Shown here piece by piece: positions 26,144 to 35,300 of a DNA stretch of 64,000 nt (position 1 is its first letter; every line of letters starts with the position of its first letter). The notes under the pieces were generated by a model, which did no database searches, was not told the DNA's origin, and saw only the letters and a list, made by a program, of their open reading frames with translations. A program made the translations under genes and the position numbers. The DNA comes from Massilia sp. Root418 (GTDB taxonomy: Bacteria > Pseudomonadota > Gammaproteobacteria > Burkholderiales > Burkholderiaceae_D), in the NCBI RefSeq assembly GCF_001425265.1, contig NZ_LMEC01000004.1:28610-92609 (forward strand). Direction: 5' to 3'.

Positions 26144-27408
26144 AACGCCGCCTCTTCCTCCAGGCTTCCGGCGCAAGCCTCGCCCTCGCCAGCACCGGCT
26201 GCGCCAGCATTACCGGCAGCGCAAAACCGCAAGTGGTAGTGGTCGGCGGCGGCTACGGCGGCGCCACCGCAGCCAAATACGTGCGCCTGTGGAGCGGCGG
26301 CGGCATCGACGTCACTTTGATCGAGCCCAACGCCAGCTTCATCTCCTGCCCGCTCTCCAACCTCGTGCTGGGCGGCTCGAAGCAGCTGGCCGACATCACC
26401 ATCAGCTACGACGCGCTGTCGCGCCACGGTGTGCGCATCGTGCGCGACAGCGTGCACTACATCTCCGCCGACAAACGCACCGTCACCCTTGCCGGCGGCC
26501 AGACGCTCAGCTACGACCGGCTGATCCTCTCGCCCGGCATCGAATTCATGTGGGACCAGCTGCCCGGCATGCAAAAGCCAGGCGCGCAGGACCGCATCCT
26601 GCACGCCTGGAAAGCCGGCGCGCAAACTACCGCCCTGCGGGCCCAGCTCGAAGCCATGCCGGACGGCGGCGTCTACGCCATGACCATCCCGGCCGCGCCC
26701 TACCGCTGCCCGCCCGGCCCCTACGAGCGCGCCTGCCAGGTCGCCCACTACTTCAGCCAGCGCAAGCCCAAATCCAAAGTGCTGGTGCTGGACGGGAATG
26801 ACGACGTAGTCTCCAAGGGAGCGCTGTTCAAAAAGATATGGGCAGAGCGCTACGGCGGCATCATCGAATACCGGCGCGGCTTCAAGACGGTGGACATCGA
26901 CGTGGCCGGCCGCGCCGCCATCTCCGAACTGGACGACCGCGTGCAGGCCGACGTGCTCAACGTGATCCCTCCCCAGCGCGCCGGCGCCATCGCCGTGCAG
27001 AGCGGCCTGGCCGGCGCCGGCGGGCGCTGGTGCGGCGTGGACTTCCTCACCTTCGAATCCACGCAAGCGAAGAATATCCACATCCTCGGCGACGCCATCC
27101 TGGCCGCGCCGCTGATGCCCAAGTCCGCCCACATGGCCAACCAGCACGCCAAGGTATGCGCCGCCGCCGTGGTGGACCTCCTGAACGGCCGCGCGCCGGA
27201 GCCCAAGCCCATGCTCACCAACACCTGCTACAGCTTCGTCTCCGACAAGGACGTCATCCATGTCGCATCGGTGCACGCCTACGACGCGGAAAAGAAGACG
27301 CTGCTCGTGGTGCCTGGCTCCGGCGGCCTGTCCAGCGCCGCCAACGCACTCGAAGGCGAATACGCCCTGAGCTGGGCCCGCAACATCTGGGCCGACACCC
27401 TGGGCTAA
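26140..27408 (+). CDS. fccB: FccB/SoxF-type sulfide dehydrogenase flavoprotein
   Basis: A 422-residue FAD-dependent oxidoreductase of the sulfide:quinone/flavocytochrome c family. A short Arg-rich signal region (MKRRLFLQASGASLALASTGC) is followed by the FAD-binding loop VVVGGGYGG (33-41). The redox disulfide cysteines are C70 (SFISCPLSN) and C190 (PYRCPPGPYERAC), as in FccB. The C-terminal region (CYSFVSDKD) matches the flavocytochrome C domain. It would oxidise sulfide or polysulfide in the periplasm and pass electrons to the adjacent cytochrome. Cys21 could alternatively be a lipobox residue. Confidence 0.88.
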   Translation: MKRRLFLQASGASLALASTGCASITGSAKPQVVVVGGGYGGATAAKYVRLWSGGGIDVTLIEPNASFISCPLSNLVLGGSKQLADITISYDALSRHGVRIVRDSVHYISADKRTVTLAGGQTLSYDRLILSPGIEFMWDQLPGMQKPGAQDRILHAWKAGAQTTALRAQLEAMPDGGVYAMTIPAAPYRCPPGPYERACQVAHYFSQRKPKSKVLVLDGNDDVVSKGALFKKIWAERYGGIIEYRRGFKTVDIDVAGRAAISELDDRVQADVLNVIPPQRAGAIAVQSGLAGAGGRWCGVDFLTFESTQAKNIHILGDAILAAPLMPKSAHMANQHAKVCAAAVVDLLNGRAPEPKPMLTNTCYSFVSDKDVIHVASVHAYDAEKKTLLVVPGSGGLSSAANALEGEYALSWARNIWADTLG

Positions 27409-27434
27409 TCCCGCCCCGCCCTGCGGCACAAACC

Positions 27435-27465
27435 CGTAGGGCGGGTTAGCCCCGCGTAACCCGCC
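27435..27465. repeat. Dispersed palindromic repeat, copy 3 (half element)
   Basis: Only one half of the element is present: CGTAGGGCGGGTTAG...GCGTAACCCGCC. It encodes the last residues (RVTRG) and the stop of the convergent PEP-CTERM gene. Confidence 0.82.
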
Positions 27466-28612
27466 AAGCGCCGCCCGCGCCCCAACTACGGCGCCTGCCA
27501 TAAAACGCCAGCACCCCCAAGCCCGCCCCCAGCATCCCCCACGTAGCCGGCTCCGGCACAGGACTCAGCAGCACCCCCGTACAAGACCACTCCCCCACAG
27601 GCGAGGTATAGCACCCCGTCCCCACGATCTGCCCATGATCGTTAAGTCCCTCCACCGCCGACAGCTGGAAGCGGTCAGCCGGATCGATATACGTCTGCAC
27701 GTCCGTCATCACACCATTCTCCAGCAGCACCGGCCTGTACGCCCCGTTAAGCCAGCCCTTGCCGATAATCTGGCCCGCATCGTTGATATCCAGATCGAGC
27801 GCCGAATACTGCTCCATCAGGCCGATGTCGGTCATCGTCCCGTTACGGTACAAAAAGCCGTGCCACTCGCCGTCCGCAGTCTGCGACATGCCCACCACGT
27901 CGCCCGCCTGGTTCACGTCGTACGCGTGGCTGGTCGCGCCGCCCAGCGTGCCCAGTTCATGCATACCCGCCGCGTCGTAGATGAAGGCCCGCATCACCCC
28001 GGCCGCATTCAGCGAGCCGCCCACCACCACGCCCGCGTCGTTCACACCCTGCGCGTACGCAAAGCGCCCGCCCAGCGTGCCGATATCGGTGGTCACGCCG
28101 TTCTGGTAAATGAAGGTGTGCCGGTCGGGCGGCGTGGTCCAGTCATCCAGGCCCATGCCCGCGTCGCCCACCAGCATGCCGTGGTTGTTGATGGCGTTCA
28201 CCCTGGCGTTGCCCATGTAGTTCACGCGCGGGATCGGCGTGAACACGCCGTTGTGGTAATACTGGCCCTCGCCGGAAGACGTGTCCGAATAATTGAAATT
28301 CAGCGCCACTCCGCCGTGGTCGTTGATGCCCGTGATGAAATGGTTGAACACCTCGCCCGGCTTGTTCGGAATGTAGGTAAAGACCCCGTTCTTCCAGAGG
28401 TAGGCCTGGTCGAACCAGGTCTCCGGTATGTTGTACCTGCCGCCCACCGTGCCGTCGTTACCGATGACGGTGGCGCGGCTGGACTCGTAGTCCGAGCGGC
28501 CGGTCATGCCGGTAACGAGCCGCTCCGTGGTGTAGCGGTATTGGGCCTGCACCAGGGAGGGCAGGGCGAGCGTGGATAGCAAAAGCAAAGGCAGTAAACG
28601 ATTGGCTAGCAT
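27446..28612 (-). CDS. HAF-repeat extracellular protein with PEP-CTERM sorting signal
   Basis: A 388-residue secreted protein. After a signal peptide (MLANRLLPLLLLSTLALPSL) it consists of repeated units of the HAF type (DIGTLGGRFAYAQGVNDAG, LGTLGGATSHAYDVNQAG, GFLYRNGTMTDIG), each predicted to be one blade or turn of a beta structure. It ends in a PEP-CTERM signal: VPEPATWGMLGAGLGVLAF then YGRRR, which exosortase would process at the inner membrane. Unusually, about a dozen residues follow the Arg cluster, partly encoded by the palindromic repeat. AAGGAG precedes the ATG. Function unknown; such proteins often belong to biofilm-type matrices. Confidence 0.85.
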   Translation of the reverse strand: MLANRLLPLLLLSTLALPSLVQAQYRYTTERLVTGMTGRSDYESSRATVIGNDGTVGGRYNIPETWFDQAYLWKNGVFTYIPNKPGEVFNHFITGINDHGGVALNFNYSDTSSGEGQYYHNGVFTPIPRVNYMGNARVNAINNHGMLVGDAGMGLDDWTTPPDRHTFIYQNGVTTDIGTLGGRFAYAQGVNDAGVVVGGSLNAAGVMRAFIYDAAGMHELGTLGGATSHAYDVNQAGDVVGMSQTADGEWHGFLYRNGTMTDIGLMEQYSALDLDINDAGQIIGKGWLNGAYRPVLLENGVMTDVQTYIDPADRFQLSAVEGLNDHGQIVGTGCYTSPVGEWSCTGVLLSPVPEPATWGMLGAGLGVLAFYGRRRSWGAGGAWRVTRG

Positions 28613-28781
28613 GATGGCAGCTCCTTGAATGTGGGGTGAAGCAGAATGAGCGTAGCGCCGCCGTGCGCGGTGCGGCGCGTGGTAGCTGGCGATAAACCAT
28701 CGTTGCAGATTGCTCTGCATCAAAGCCACGCCGCTCCGCCTATGCCACCATCGTCGGACCCTCCAGGCAAAGGACACGACG

Positions 28782-30614
28782 ATGGAAAAACTGCTGCCGT
28801 ACTTTGAACGCGAACTGGGCATGCTGCGCCGCGCCAGCCACGAATTCGCCGAGCGCTACCCCAAGCTCGCCGGCAGCCTGCTGATGAACGGCGAAACCTG
28901 CGCCGACCCCCACGTGGAACGCCTGATCCAGTCCGTGGCCCTGCTCAACGCCCGCACCGCCAAGCGCCTCGACGACGACTACGCCGGCTTCACCGAAGCC
29001 CTGCTCGGCGTGCTCTACCCGCACTACCTGCGCCCCATCCCGTCCTGCTCCATCGCCCGCTTCGACAACAGCGCAGCACCCGGCACCGCCGCCGTCATCC
29101 CGCGCGGCACCATGCTCAAGTCCCTGGGCAGCACCGCCCCCGGCTGCAAATTCCGCACCGCCTACGACGTGGCCGTGGCCCCCGTGCAGATCACCACCGC
29201 GCGCTTCGACACCTTCATCCAGGCGCCCTCGACGCTACAGCTGCCGCCCGACGTCACCGCCTCCATCCGCATCACCATCGCCTGCACCGCTGCCAACCGC
29301 AGCCTGGCCGAACTGCGCCTGCCCATGCTGCGCGTATTCCTGGACGGCGAAGCCTCGCTGCGCGCTACCCTGCGCGACACGCTCTTCATGCGCGCCGCCT
29401 GCGCCTGCGTCGAAACGGAAGGGCAATGGCGCCTGCTGGAGCGCGTACCCCTGCGTCCCGCCGGCTTCGACGACGCCGACGCGCTGCTGCCCTTCGGCCC
29501 CGCCGAGCAGCCCGCCTACCGCCTGCTCAGCGAATACTTCGCCTACCCCGAAAAATTCGACTTCATCGACATCGACCTGGCCGAGCTGCTGCGCCACGCC
29601 GCCCCAGGCTGCGCCAGCGTCACGCTGCACCTGGCACTCAACGGCCTGCGCGGCGACTCCGGCGCGGCCCGCATCCTGCGCACGCTCACGCGCGACAACC
29701 TGCTGCTGTCCTGCACGCCCATCGTCAACCTGTTCCGCCACATCGCCACGCCCATCCAGATCACCCACACCCAAAGCAGCTACCCGCTGCTGCCGGACGC
29801 GCTGCCCGCCAAGGCCTGCGAGATCTACAGCGTGGACACGGTGCACCTGCTGCAGCGTTCCGGCGCGAGGGACGGCATCCACACCGAGTTCGTTCCCTAC
29901 TACTCCTTGCGCCACGGCGAATCCCCCAGCCGCAAAGGACGCTACTGGATCCTGCGGCGCGACGACGAACTGGCCAGCGGCCGCGTAGCCCACGAATACT
30001 CCCTGGCCCTGATCGACCGCGACTTCGACCCGCTCAAGGCCGAAGCAGGCACCGCCTCCATCGGCCTCACCTGCACCAACCGCAACCTGCCGCACGAACT
30101 GCAAGGCGGCCTGCCCGGCGGCGACCTGGCCGCCGAAGCCGCCGCAGGCAGCGTGGCGATACGGCTGCTGCGCAAGCCCACCCAGTCGCAGCGGCTCACC
30201 TCCGCGCGCGGCGCGCAGTGGGGGCTGGTGTCGCACCTGTCGCTCAACCACCGCTCGCTCACGCAGCAAGGCCTGCCTGCCTTCACCGCCATGCTGCGCC
30301 TGTACGCCTTGCCCGGCAACGCCATCTCCCAGCGCCAGATAGACGGCATCACCGGCCTCGCGCACTCGCTCGGCACCGCCTGGCTGCATCGCGGCACCGG
30401 CTTGGCCTGCCTGCACGGCGTGGACATCCGCGTCACCCTCGACGAAGACGCCTACGCCGGCACCGGCATCCACATCTTCGCGCAGATGCTCGACAACCTG
30501 GCCGGCCTATACGTCCACCTGAACAGCTACACCCAGCTCACTATCGTTTCGCACGCGAGCGGAAAGGAGCTGCTGCGATGCGCACCCCGCAACGGCAGCC
30601 TGACGCTGGCCTGA
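28782..30614 (+). CDS. tssF: Type VI secretion baseplate subunit TssF
   Basis: A 610-residue TssF/VasA/ImpG protein, a wedge component of the type VI secretion baseplate. The diagnostic start MEKLLPYFERELGMLRRASHEFAERYPKLA (in part) and PHVERLIQSVALLNARTAKRLDDDY, then LYPHYLRPIPSCSIARF, are all visible; family length is about 590-630 residues. It begins 169 bases downstream of the divergent PEP-CTERM gene and overlaps tssG. No other structural T6SS gene lies alongside, so the rest of the machine must be elsewhere if this is functional. Confidence 0.93.
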   Translation: MEKLLPYFERELGMLRRASHEFAERYPKLAGSLLMNGETCADPHVERLIQSVALLNARTAKRLDDDYAGFTEALLGVLYPHYLRPIPSCSIARFDNSAAPGTAAVIPRGTMLKSLGSTAPGCKFRTAYDVAVAPVQITTARFDTFIQAPSTLQLPPDVTASIRITIACTAANRSLAELRLPMLRVFLDGEASLRATLRDTLFMRAACACVETEGQWRLLERVPLRPAGFDDADALLPFGPAEQPAYRLLSEYFAYPEKFDFIDIDLAELLRHAAPGCASVTLHLALNGLRGDSGAARILRTLTRDNLLLSCTPIVNLFRHIATPIQITHTQSSYPLLPDALPAKACEIYSVDTVHLLQRSGARDGIHTEFVPYYSLRHGESPSRKGRYWILRRDDELASGRVAHEYSLALIDRDFDPLKAEAGTASIGLTCTNRNLPHELQGGLPGGDLAAEAAAGSVAIRLLRKPTQSQRLTSARGAQWGLVSHLSLNHRSLTQQGLPAFTAMLRLYALPGNAISQRQIDGITGLAHSLGTAWLHRGTGLACLHGVDIRVTLDEDAYAGTGIHIFAQMLDNLAGLYVHLNSYTQLTIVSHASGKELLRCAPRNGSLTLA

Positions 30615-31594
30615 TGGAGTTGGCGGGGCTGACGGGGCTAATCCAGGCGCTGCTGTCCGAGCCCCAGCGCTTCGACTTCTTCCAGGCCGTGCGCCTGCTG
30701 GAGCAATGGCTGCGCAGCGATGCGCAAGCCCCTGCGCCGCGCCTGCGCTACCGCAACCGCCTCTCGCTCGCCTTCCCCCCGGGCGAAATCGGAAGCATCG
30801 CCCGTGCCGACGGTATGCTTGACATCACCCCCGCCTTCATGTGCCTGCTGGGCAGCAGTGGCGCGCTCCCGCACCACTACACCGAGCGCATCGCCGCCCA
30901 CGAACAGCGCGAAGGCGACGACGGTCCGCGCGCCTTCCTCGACCTGCTCTCCGACCGCGCGCTAGCCATGTTCTGCCAGGCCTGGGCCACGCACCGCCCC
31001 GAATGCATGCAGGCCGCCGACGGCGTTGATGCCTACCTCGTCAAGCTGCTCCACCTCGCCGGCGCCAAGCCGCAGCACAGCCCCATCGACCGCGAAACCG
31101 TCGCCCGGTACGCAACCCAGATCCGCAGCCGCACCGTCTCGCACGACGTAGTTACAGGCATGCTCACCGAATACTTCAATGTGCCTGCCAAAGTTGAGCC
31201 CCTGATCGGCGTATGGGAAACGCTGCCCGCCGCGCAGCAAGCGCAGCTTGGCCGCAGCCACTGCGCCCTGCGCCAAGGCGTGCTGCTCGGCGCCCGCATC
31301 AACCGCTGCGACACGCTCGCCCGCATCCGCATCGGCCCCCTGACCAAGACCGGCTTCGAACGCTTCCTGCCCCACGCCCCCGGCGCCGCAGCGTTGCAAG
31401 CCATGCTCGCCATGTTCTGCACCACCGGCATCGCCTTCGAAGTCCAGCTCGTGCTGCGCGCCGCCGACGCCCAAGGCTTCAGCCTGTCCCGCACCGAACC
31501 CCAGGGCGGCGCCCGCCTCGGCGTCAACGCCTTCCTGCTCGCCGCCCCATCCGCGCGCGACCGCGAGGACGCCAGCTACGTGCTGACGCCATAG
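30578..31594 (+). CDS. tssG: Type VI secretion baseplate subunit TssG
   Basis: A 338-residue TssG/VasB/ImpH protein. Recognised from LLSEPQRFDFFQAVRLLEQWL, VRYRNRLSLAFPPGEI-like segment and the GTPLTKTGFERFLP-type motif (IGPLTKTGFERFLP). TssF and TssG bind each other in the baseplate wedge around the sheath-tail. ATG 30578 has GGAAAGGAG upstream and overlaps the end of tssF by 37 bases, indicating coupled translation. The gene ends 150 bases before the next gene. Confidence 0.9.
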   Translation: MRTPQRQPDAGLMELAGLTGLIQALLSEPQRFDFFQAVRLLEQWLRSDAQAPAPRLRYRNRLSLAFPPGEIGSIARADGMLDITPAFMCLLGSSGALPHHYTERIAAHEQREGDDGPRAFLDLLSDRALAMFCQAWATHRPECMQAADGVDAYLVKLLHLAGAKPQHSPIDRETVARYATQIRSRTVSHDVVTGMLTEYFNVPAKVEPLIGVWETLPAAQQAQLGRSHCALRQGVLLGARINRCDTLARIRIGPLTKTGFERFLPHAPGAAALQAMLAMFCTTGIAFEVQLVLRAADAQGFSLSRTEPQGGARLGVNAFLLAAPSARDREDASYVLTP

Positions 31595-31744
31595 CTTCGC
31601 CAATCAGCGGATCCCACCTGGAATGGCGACCTTTGCGGCACATCAATGCCCGCCCCATCCTGCGCGCCTAAAATGCCAGTTCCATCCTTGGCATACCGGT
31701 AGCCACCACACGGTCTGCCCGCCCAGCCCAACGAGGCCTAGACC

Positions 31745-32674
31745 ATGCCCACCCCACGCACCAAACCCGGCGCCAAGCTCGAACGCGCCCGCCAGGAATT
31801 CGACTCCCTGCTCGCCCAGGTGGCCGAAGCCCGTGCCACCCACGTTCGCTGGGAAGCCAGCGCCGAGCGCCTGCGCGAGCTGGGGCGCCGCGTCCTCGAT
31901 CCCCTGGAAGAACAGTTCAACGTCTACGCCCGCCAGCTGATCCAGATATTCGACCAGGCCTACGCCCACACCACACTGAACGACCCCGAACGCAGTGCCA
32001 TCGCCGACTCCATCTGCACCCTGGCCAACCGCGTGCTGACCTGGGCAGACGACAGCGACATCAAACACATCTACAACCGCTACAGCGGCGGCGACTACGA
32101 AAGCGACCGCTTGCGCTTCGGCACGCAGCTGCGCGAAATCGGCGACATGCTCCTGGCCGACACCTATCCCGAGCGCTGCGCATGGGACCCGGAAGCAGAA
32201 CAGGAGCAGGCCGAGGAACTGCATGCGAAACTGGTCGGCATCATTCTCACCCTGCCGGCCGGGCAGCAGCCGGCCTTGCTGGAGCAAGCCAACGCCGGCT
32301 ACGTCAACGGCGACGCGCTTACCCTCGAGATGCTGGAAATAGAACTGGACCAGATCCGCCACCCCGGCGCGGGCCACCTGCGCATCAGGCAACTGGAAAA
32401 GCGGATAGGCGTTATGGGAGCCTACCTGGACGAATTGGAATTCGCTACCATGGGCATCCAGTTCTCCCTCATGGTCCGGCTCAACCTGCCCGGCACACCG
32501 GAGCTGACAGAGCACATCGCCCGCCACTGCGTGCACCTGCAAAAGCACGCGCTCGAATACCAGCTGGAGAACATCGCCTGCGACGTGGCCGACTTCCGCG
32601 ACATCGCCAAGCTGAAGGCCTGGATCAAGGAAAAGCAGCAGCACACCGGGCAAGCAGCGCCGGTGCACCACTGA
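31745..32674 (+). CDS. Hypothetical protein, possible coiled coil
   Basis: A 309-residue soluble protein that I do not recognise. The N-terminal 60 residues are a predicted helix or coiled coil (KLERARQEFDSLLAQVAEAR), the centre is acidic (DPEAEQEQAEELHAKL), and no catalytic motif is visible. It lies directly after tssFG, which might suggest a T6SS accessory role, but no evidence in the sequence shows this. It ends six bases before the convergent TolA-like gene. Confidence 0.6.
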   Translation: MPTPRTKPGAKLERARQEFDSLLAQVAEARATHVRWEASAERLRELGRRVLDPLEEQFNVYARQLIQIFDQAYAHTTLNDPERSAIADSICTLANRVLTWADDSDIKHIYNRYSGGDYESDRLRFGTQLREIGDMLLADTYPERCAWDPEAEQEQAEELHAKLVGIILTLPAGQQPALLEQANAGYVNGDALTLEMLEIELDQIRHPGAGHLRIRQLEKRIGVMGAYLDELEFATMGIQFSLMVRLNLPGTPELTEHIARHCVHLQKHALEYQLENIACDVADFRDIAKLKAWIKEKQQHTGQAAPVHH

Positions 32675-32680
32675 GCGCCG

Positions 32681-34942
32681 TCACTGCAGGCGGATCGCCG
32701 TATCGAAGACCCAGGTGCGGCGGATTTCGATCACGTCATACTGGCGGGCGAGGGCGGGCGGAAACGCACCATACGGCGCCTGGCTGGCCACCACGCGCCG
32801 TATCGCTTCGTCGATGGCTGGCACGCCGCTGGAGACCACGAAAGTGATCTTCTCCACCGAGCCGTCCGAACGCACGGCCACCGTCACCGTCGGCTGCGTG
32901 TGAGGCTGCTTCACCACATCGCGCACCATCTCGAAGGTGAGGTTCAGTTCGATCTTCTTGCTCATGGCTTCGGCGTACAGCACCATGTCCGTGTTCGCGT
33001 CCGCGCGGCCGTAGAGCCAACCGCGGCGCAGACTGCTACCCATCGGCAGCAGCGAGCGGGAAGGGCGGTTCGCCGCATCGCGCTGGGCCGCCTCCGCGTC
33101 GAGCTGCCGGCCGATCGCGCGCAGCCGCTCCTCGCGCTGCGCCTCCTGCTCCGCCCGGTCGCGCTTCGCCTGCTCCTGCTTCGTAAGCGCCTGCCGCGCC
33201 GCATCCGGCTTTGCAGCGTCCTGCTTCGCCGCCTCCTGCACCGCCGCCTGCTGCCGTGCGGCCTCCTGCTTCGCCGCCTCTTGCGCCGCCGCCTGCTGCC
33301 GCGCCGCCTCCTGCTTCACTGCCTCTTGCGCCGCCGCCTGCTGTCGCGCCGCCTCCTGCTTCACTGCCTCTTGCGCCGCCTGCTGTCGCGCAGCCTCCTG
33401 TCTTGCCGTCTCTTGCGCCGCGGCCTGCTGTCGCGCAGCCTCCTGCCTTGCCGCCTCTCGCACCGCCGCCTGCTGCCGCGCCGCCTCCTGCTTCGCTGCC
33501 TCTTGCGCCGCCTGCTGTCGCGCAGCATCCTGTCTTGCCATCTCTTGCGCCGCAGCCTGCTGTCGCGCAGCCTCCTGCCTTGCCGCCTCTCTCGCAGCGG
33601 CCTGCTGCCGGGCAGCTTCCTGTTTCGCCGCCTCTTGCGCTGCCGCTTGCTGTCGCGCCGTTTCCTGCTTCGCTGCCTCTTGCGATGCCGCCTGTTGTCG
33701 CGCCGCTTCCTGCCTCGCCGCCTCTTGCATCGCCGCCTGCTGCCGTGCCGCTTCCTGCTTCGCCGCCTCCCGCGCTGCCGTTTGCTGCCGTGCCGCCTCC
33801 TGCGCTTCAGCTTCCCGTCGAGCGGCCTCTTGTCTGATTGTCTCTTGCCGTGCTTTCTCCGCTACCCTCAACTGCTCCTGCCGGGCAGCATCCTGCCGCG
33901 CCTTGTCAGCCAGTTTCGCCTGCTCCTGCCGCAGCGCCTCCTGCCGCAACTCTTCTTGCCTAGCCAGCGCCTGCCGGTCCACCTCAGCGCGCGTCGCGTC
34001 CGCTCGCTCCCTCTCCAGCCGCGCCAGCTTCTGGCGCTCAGCATCAATCCGTGCAGCCTCCGCCCGCTCAATCTCCTGCCGGGCCGCGTCCTGCCGTGCC
34101 TTCTCCGCCAGCCTCGCCTGCTCCTGACGCAATTCCTCCTGCCGCGCAAGCAGCTGCCGCTCGCCCTCCAGGCGCGCCGCCTCGGCCTGTTGACGGTGCT
34201 GCTCCCGCTCCCTCCGCGCGGCATCCTGCCGAGCCCTCTCATCCGTCCTGGCCTGCTCCTGGCGCAGCACTTCCCTGCGCAACTCCTCCAGGCGAGCCGC
34301 CTCGCGCTGCGCAGCCGCCGCCACTTCAGCCTGCCGCAGCACCTCGGCATCCTGCCGCTCCTTGTCGAGCCGCTCCTGCGCCAGCGCCTGTTCGCGCGCC
34401 TCCTGCTCAACCTGCTTCTGCAACGCATCGCCCGAAGCACTGGGCAGCGCCACCTCGCTCCCGTCCGAAGGAACCGCCCCCTCCACGGAGCTTGCCGGCG
34501 CCCGCACTTGAGGCGCATCGGGCGCGACTGGCAGCACCACGTCCGGCCGCTTCCCGGCTGTCTTAACCGCTTCCTGAGGGCGGGAAGCGGCAGTGGCAGG
34601 CTCCGGCGCGGCAATCGGCGCCGGCAGTGCCACGGCGGCCCCTTCTCGGCGCGCTGCGGCAGGGAGCGCCGCGGCTGCAGACGTCCCGCTTTCCGCAGCC
34701 GCCGGCTTCTCAACCTCCGCCATCTCCGGCCCTAGAGGCGCAGCTGGCGCATCAGCCGCAGAGGGCGGCGCAGGCAACAGCACAATGCGCAAATCCTCCG
34801 CCCCCGACCGCCTTTCCTTCCATGGAAAGCTCAGCCCCGGCAGCCCAAACGTCTGCCCTCCGAACGTAATGCTCAACAACAGCGCATGAATCACCAACGA
34901 GAGCAATACCGCATTGCTCAAGCGCCAGGAGTCGCGATCCAT
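32681..34942 (-). CDS. TolA/TonB-like protein with long Ala/Gln/Glu repeat coil
   Basis: A 753-residue protein. One N-terminal membrane segment (LSNAVLLSLVIHALLLSITFG) is followed by a Pro/Ala region, then about 450 residues of charged coiled coil that grade into near-perfect 14-15 residue repeats (QEAARQQAAAQEAAKQEAAR type), and a C-terminal TonB-type domain (PTVTVAVRSDGSVEKITFVVSSGVPAIDEAIRRVV in part). The architecture is that of TolA or of TonB, which span the periplasm to outer-membrane partners. I prefer ATG 34942 (AGGATT upstream) over a TTG six codons earlier. Not next to tolQRB or exbBD. Confidence 0.82.
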   Translation of the reverse strand: MDRDSWRLSNAVLLSLVIHALLLSITFGGQTFGLPGLSFPWKERRSGAEDLRIVLLPAPPSAADAPAAPLGPEMAEVEKPAAAESGTSAAAALPAAARREGAAVALPAPIAAPEPATAASRPQEAVKTAGKRPDVVLPVAPDAPQVRAPASSVEGAVPSDGSEVALPSASGDALQKQVEQEAREQALAQERLDKERQDAEVLRQAEVAAAAQREAARLEELRREVLRQEQARTDERARQDAARREREQHRQQAEAARLEGERQLLARQEELRQEQARLAEKARQDAARQEIERAEAARIDAERQKLARLERERADATRAEVDRQALARQEELRQEALRQEQAKLADKARQDAARQEQLRVAEKARQETIRQEAARREAEAQEAARQQTAAREAAKQEAARQQAAMQEAARQEAARQQAASQEAAKQETARQQAAAQEAAKQEAARQQAAAREAARQEAARQQAAAQEMARQDAARQQAAQEAAKQEAARQQAAVREAARQEAARQQAAAQETARQEAARQQAAQEAVKQEAARQQAAAQEAVKQEAARQQAAAQEAAKQEAARQQAAVQEAAKQDAAKPDAARQALTKQEQAKRDRAEQEAQREERLRAIGRQLDAEAAQRDAANRPSRSLLPMGSSLRRGWLYGRADANTDMVLYAEAMSKKIELNLTFEMVRDVVKQPHTQPTVTVAVRSDGSVEKITFVVSSGVPAIDEAIRRVVASQAPYGAFPPALARQYDVIEIRRTWVFDTAIRLQ
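33215..33810. repeat. Tandem degenerate repeat array inside the TolA-like gene
   Basis: About 42-base units (plus strand GCCTCCTGCTTCGCCGCCTC... with GCCGCCTGCTGCCGC), repeated more than ten times with substitutions and occasional three-base length changes. They encode the AAKQEAARQQAAAQE periodicity. Expansion or contraction of such an array would change the length of the periplasmic rod. Confidence 0.75.
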
Positions 34943-35300
34943 TACAATCCTCGCGTTCAATTTGTAATCCTAAGGCGATAGCTCCAAATAGCGGTCCCGC
35001 AAGCGCCTCTGCTACGTACCTGTTCAAAATAAGATCTGAAAACCATCAAATTGCCCTGTTCGGCGTCATGAATTCCTCACAGCCTATCATAGGCCGCGTG
35101 TCTTCTTGATGGGTTAGACGCCGCTGATTTGGTCCGACGTACGGGATCGCACCACCTTCGGATAGGTCGTGTAAGCACCTGCGCGGCTTTCTGAGCACGC
35201 GGTCTTGCTAGGCGGACCTTCGTTCCTGGTGCATTTTCTTGAAACATGGCAAAATTGAGGGGTGCCAACTGGCAATCTGACAACACGACATTTCGGAAAT
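34943..35300. other. Intergenic stretch at left edge of the AT-richer island
   Basis: About 360 bases with no convincing gene, tRNA or repeat. The base composition changes here from strongly GC-rich to mixed, and the methyltransferase gene begins at its right end. I see no integrase, no attachment-site duplication and no insertion-sequence ends. Confidence 0.5.

Noticed and set aside
34943..35300. Attachment site or tRNA at the edge of the AT-richer island
   Set aside because: No cloverleaf, no direct repeats matching the right edge near 41020, and no integrase.
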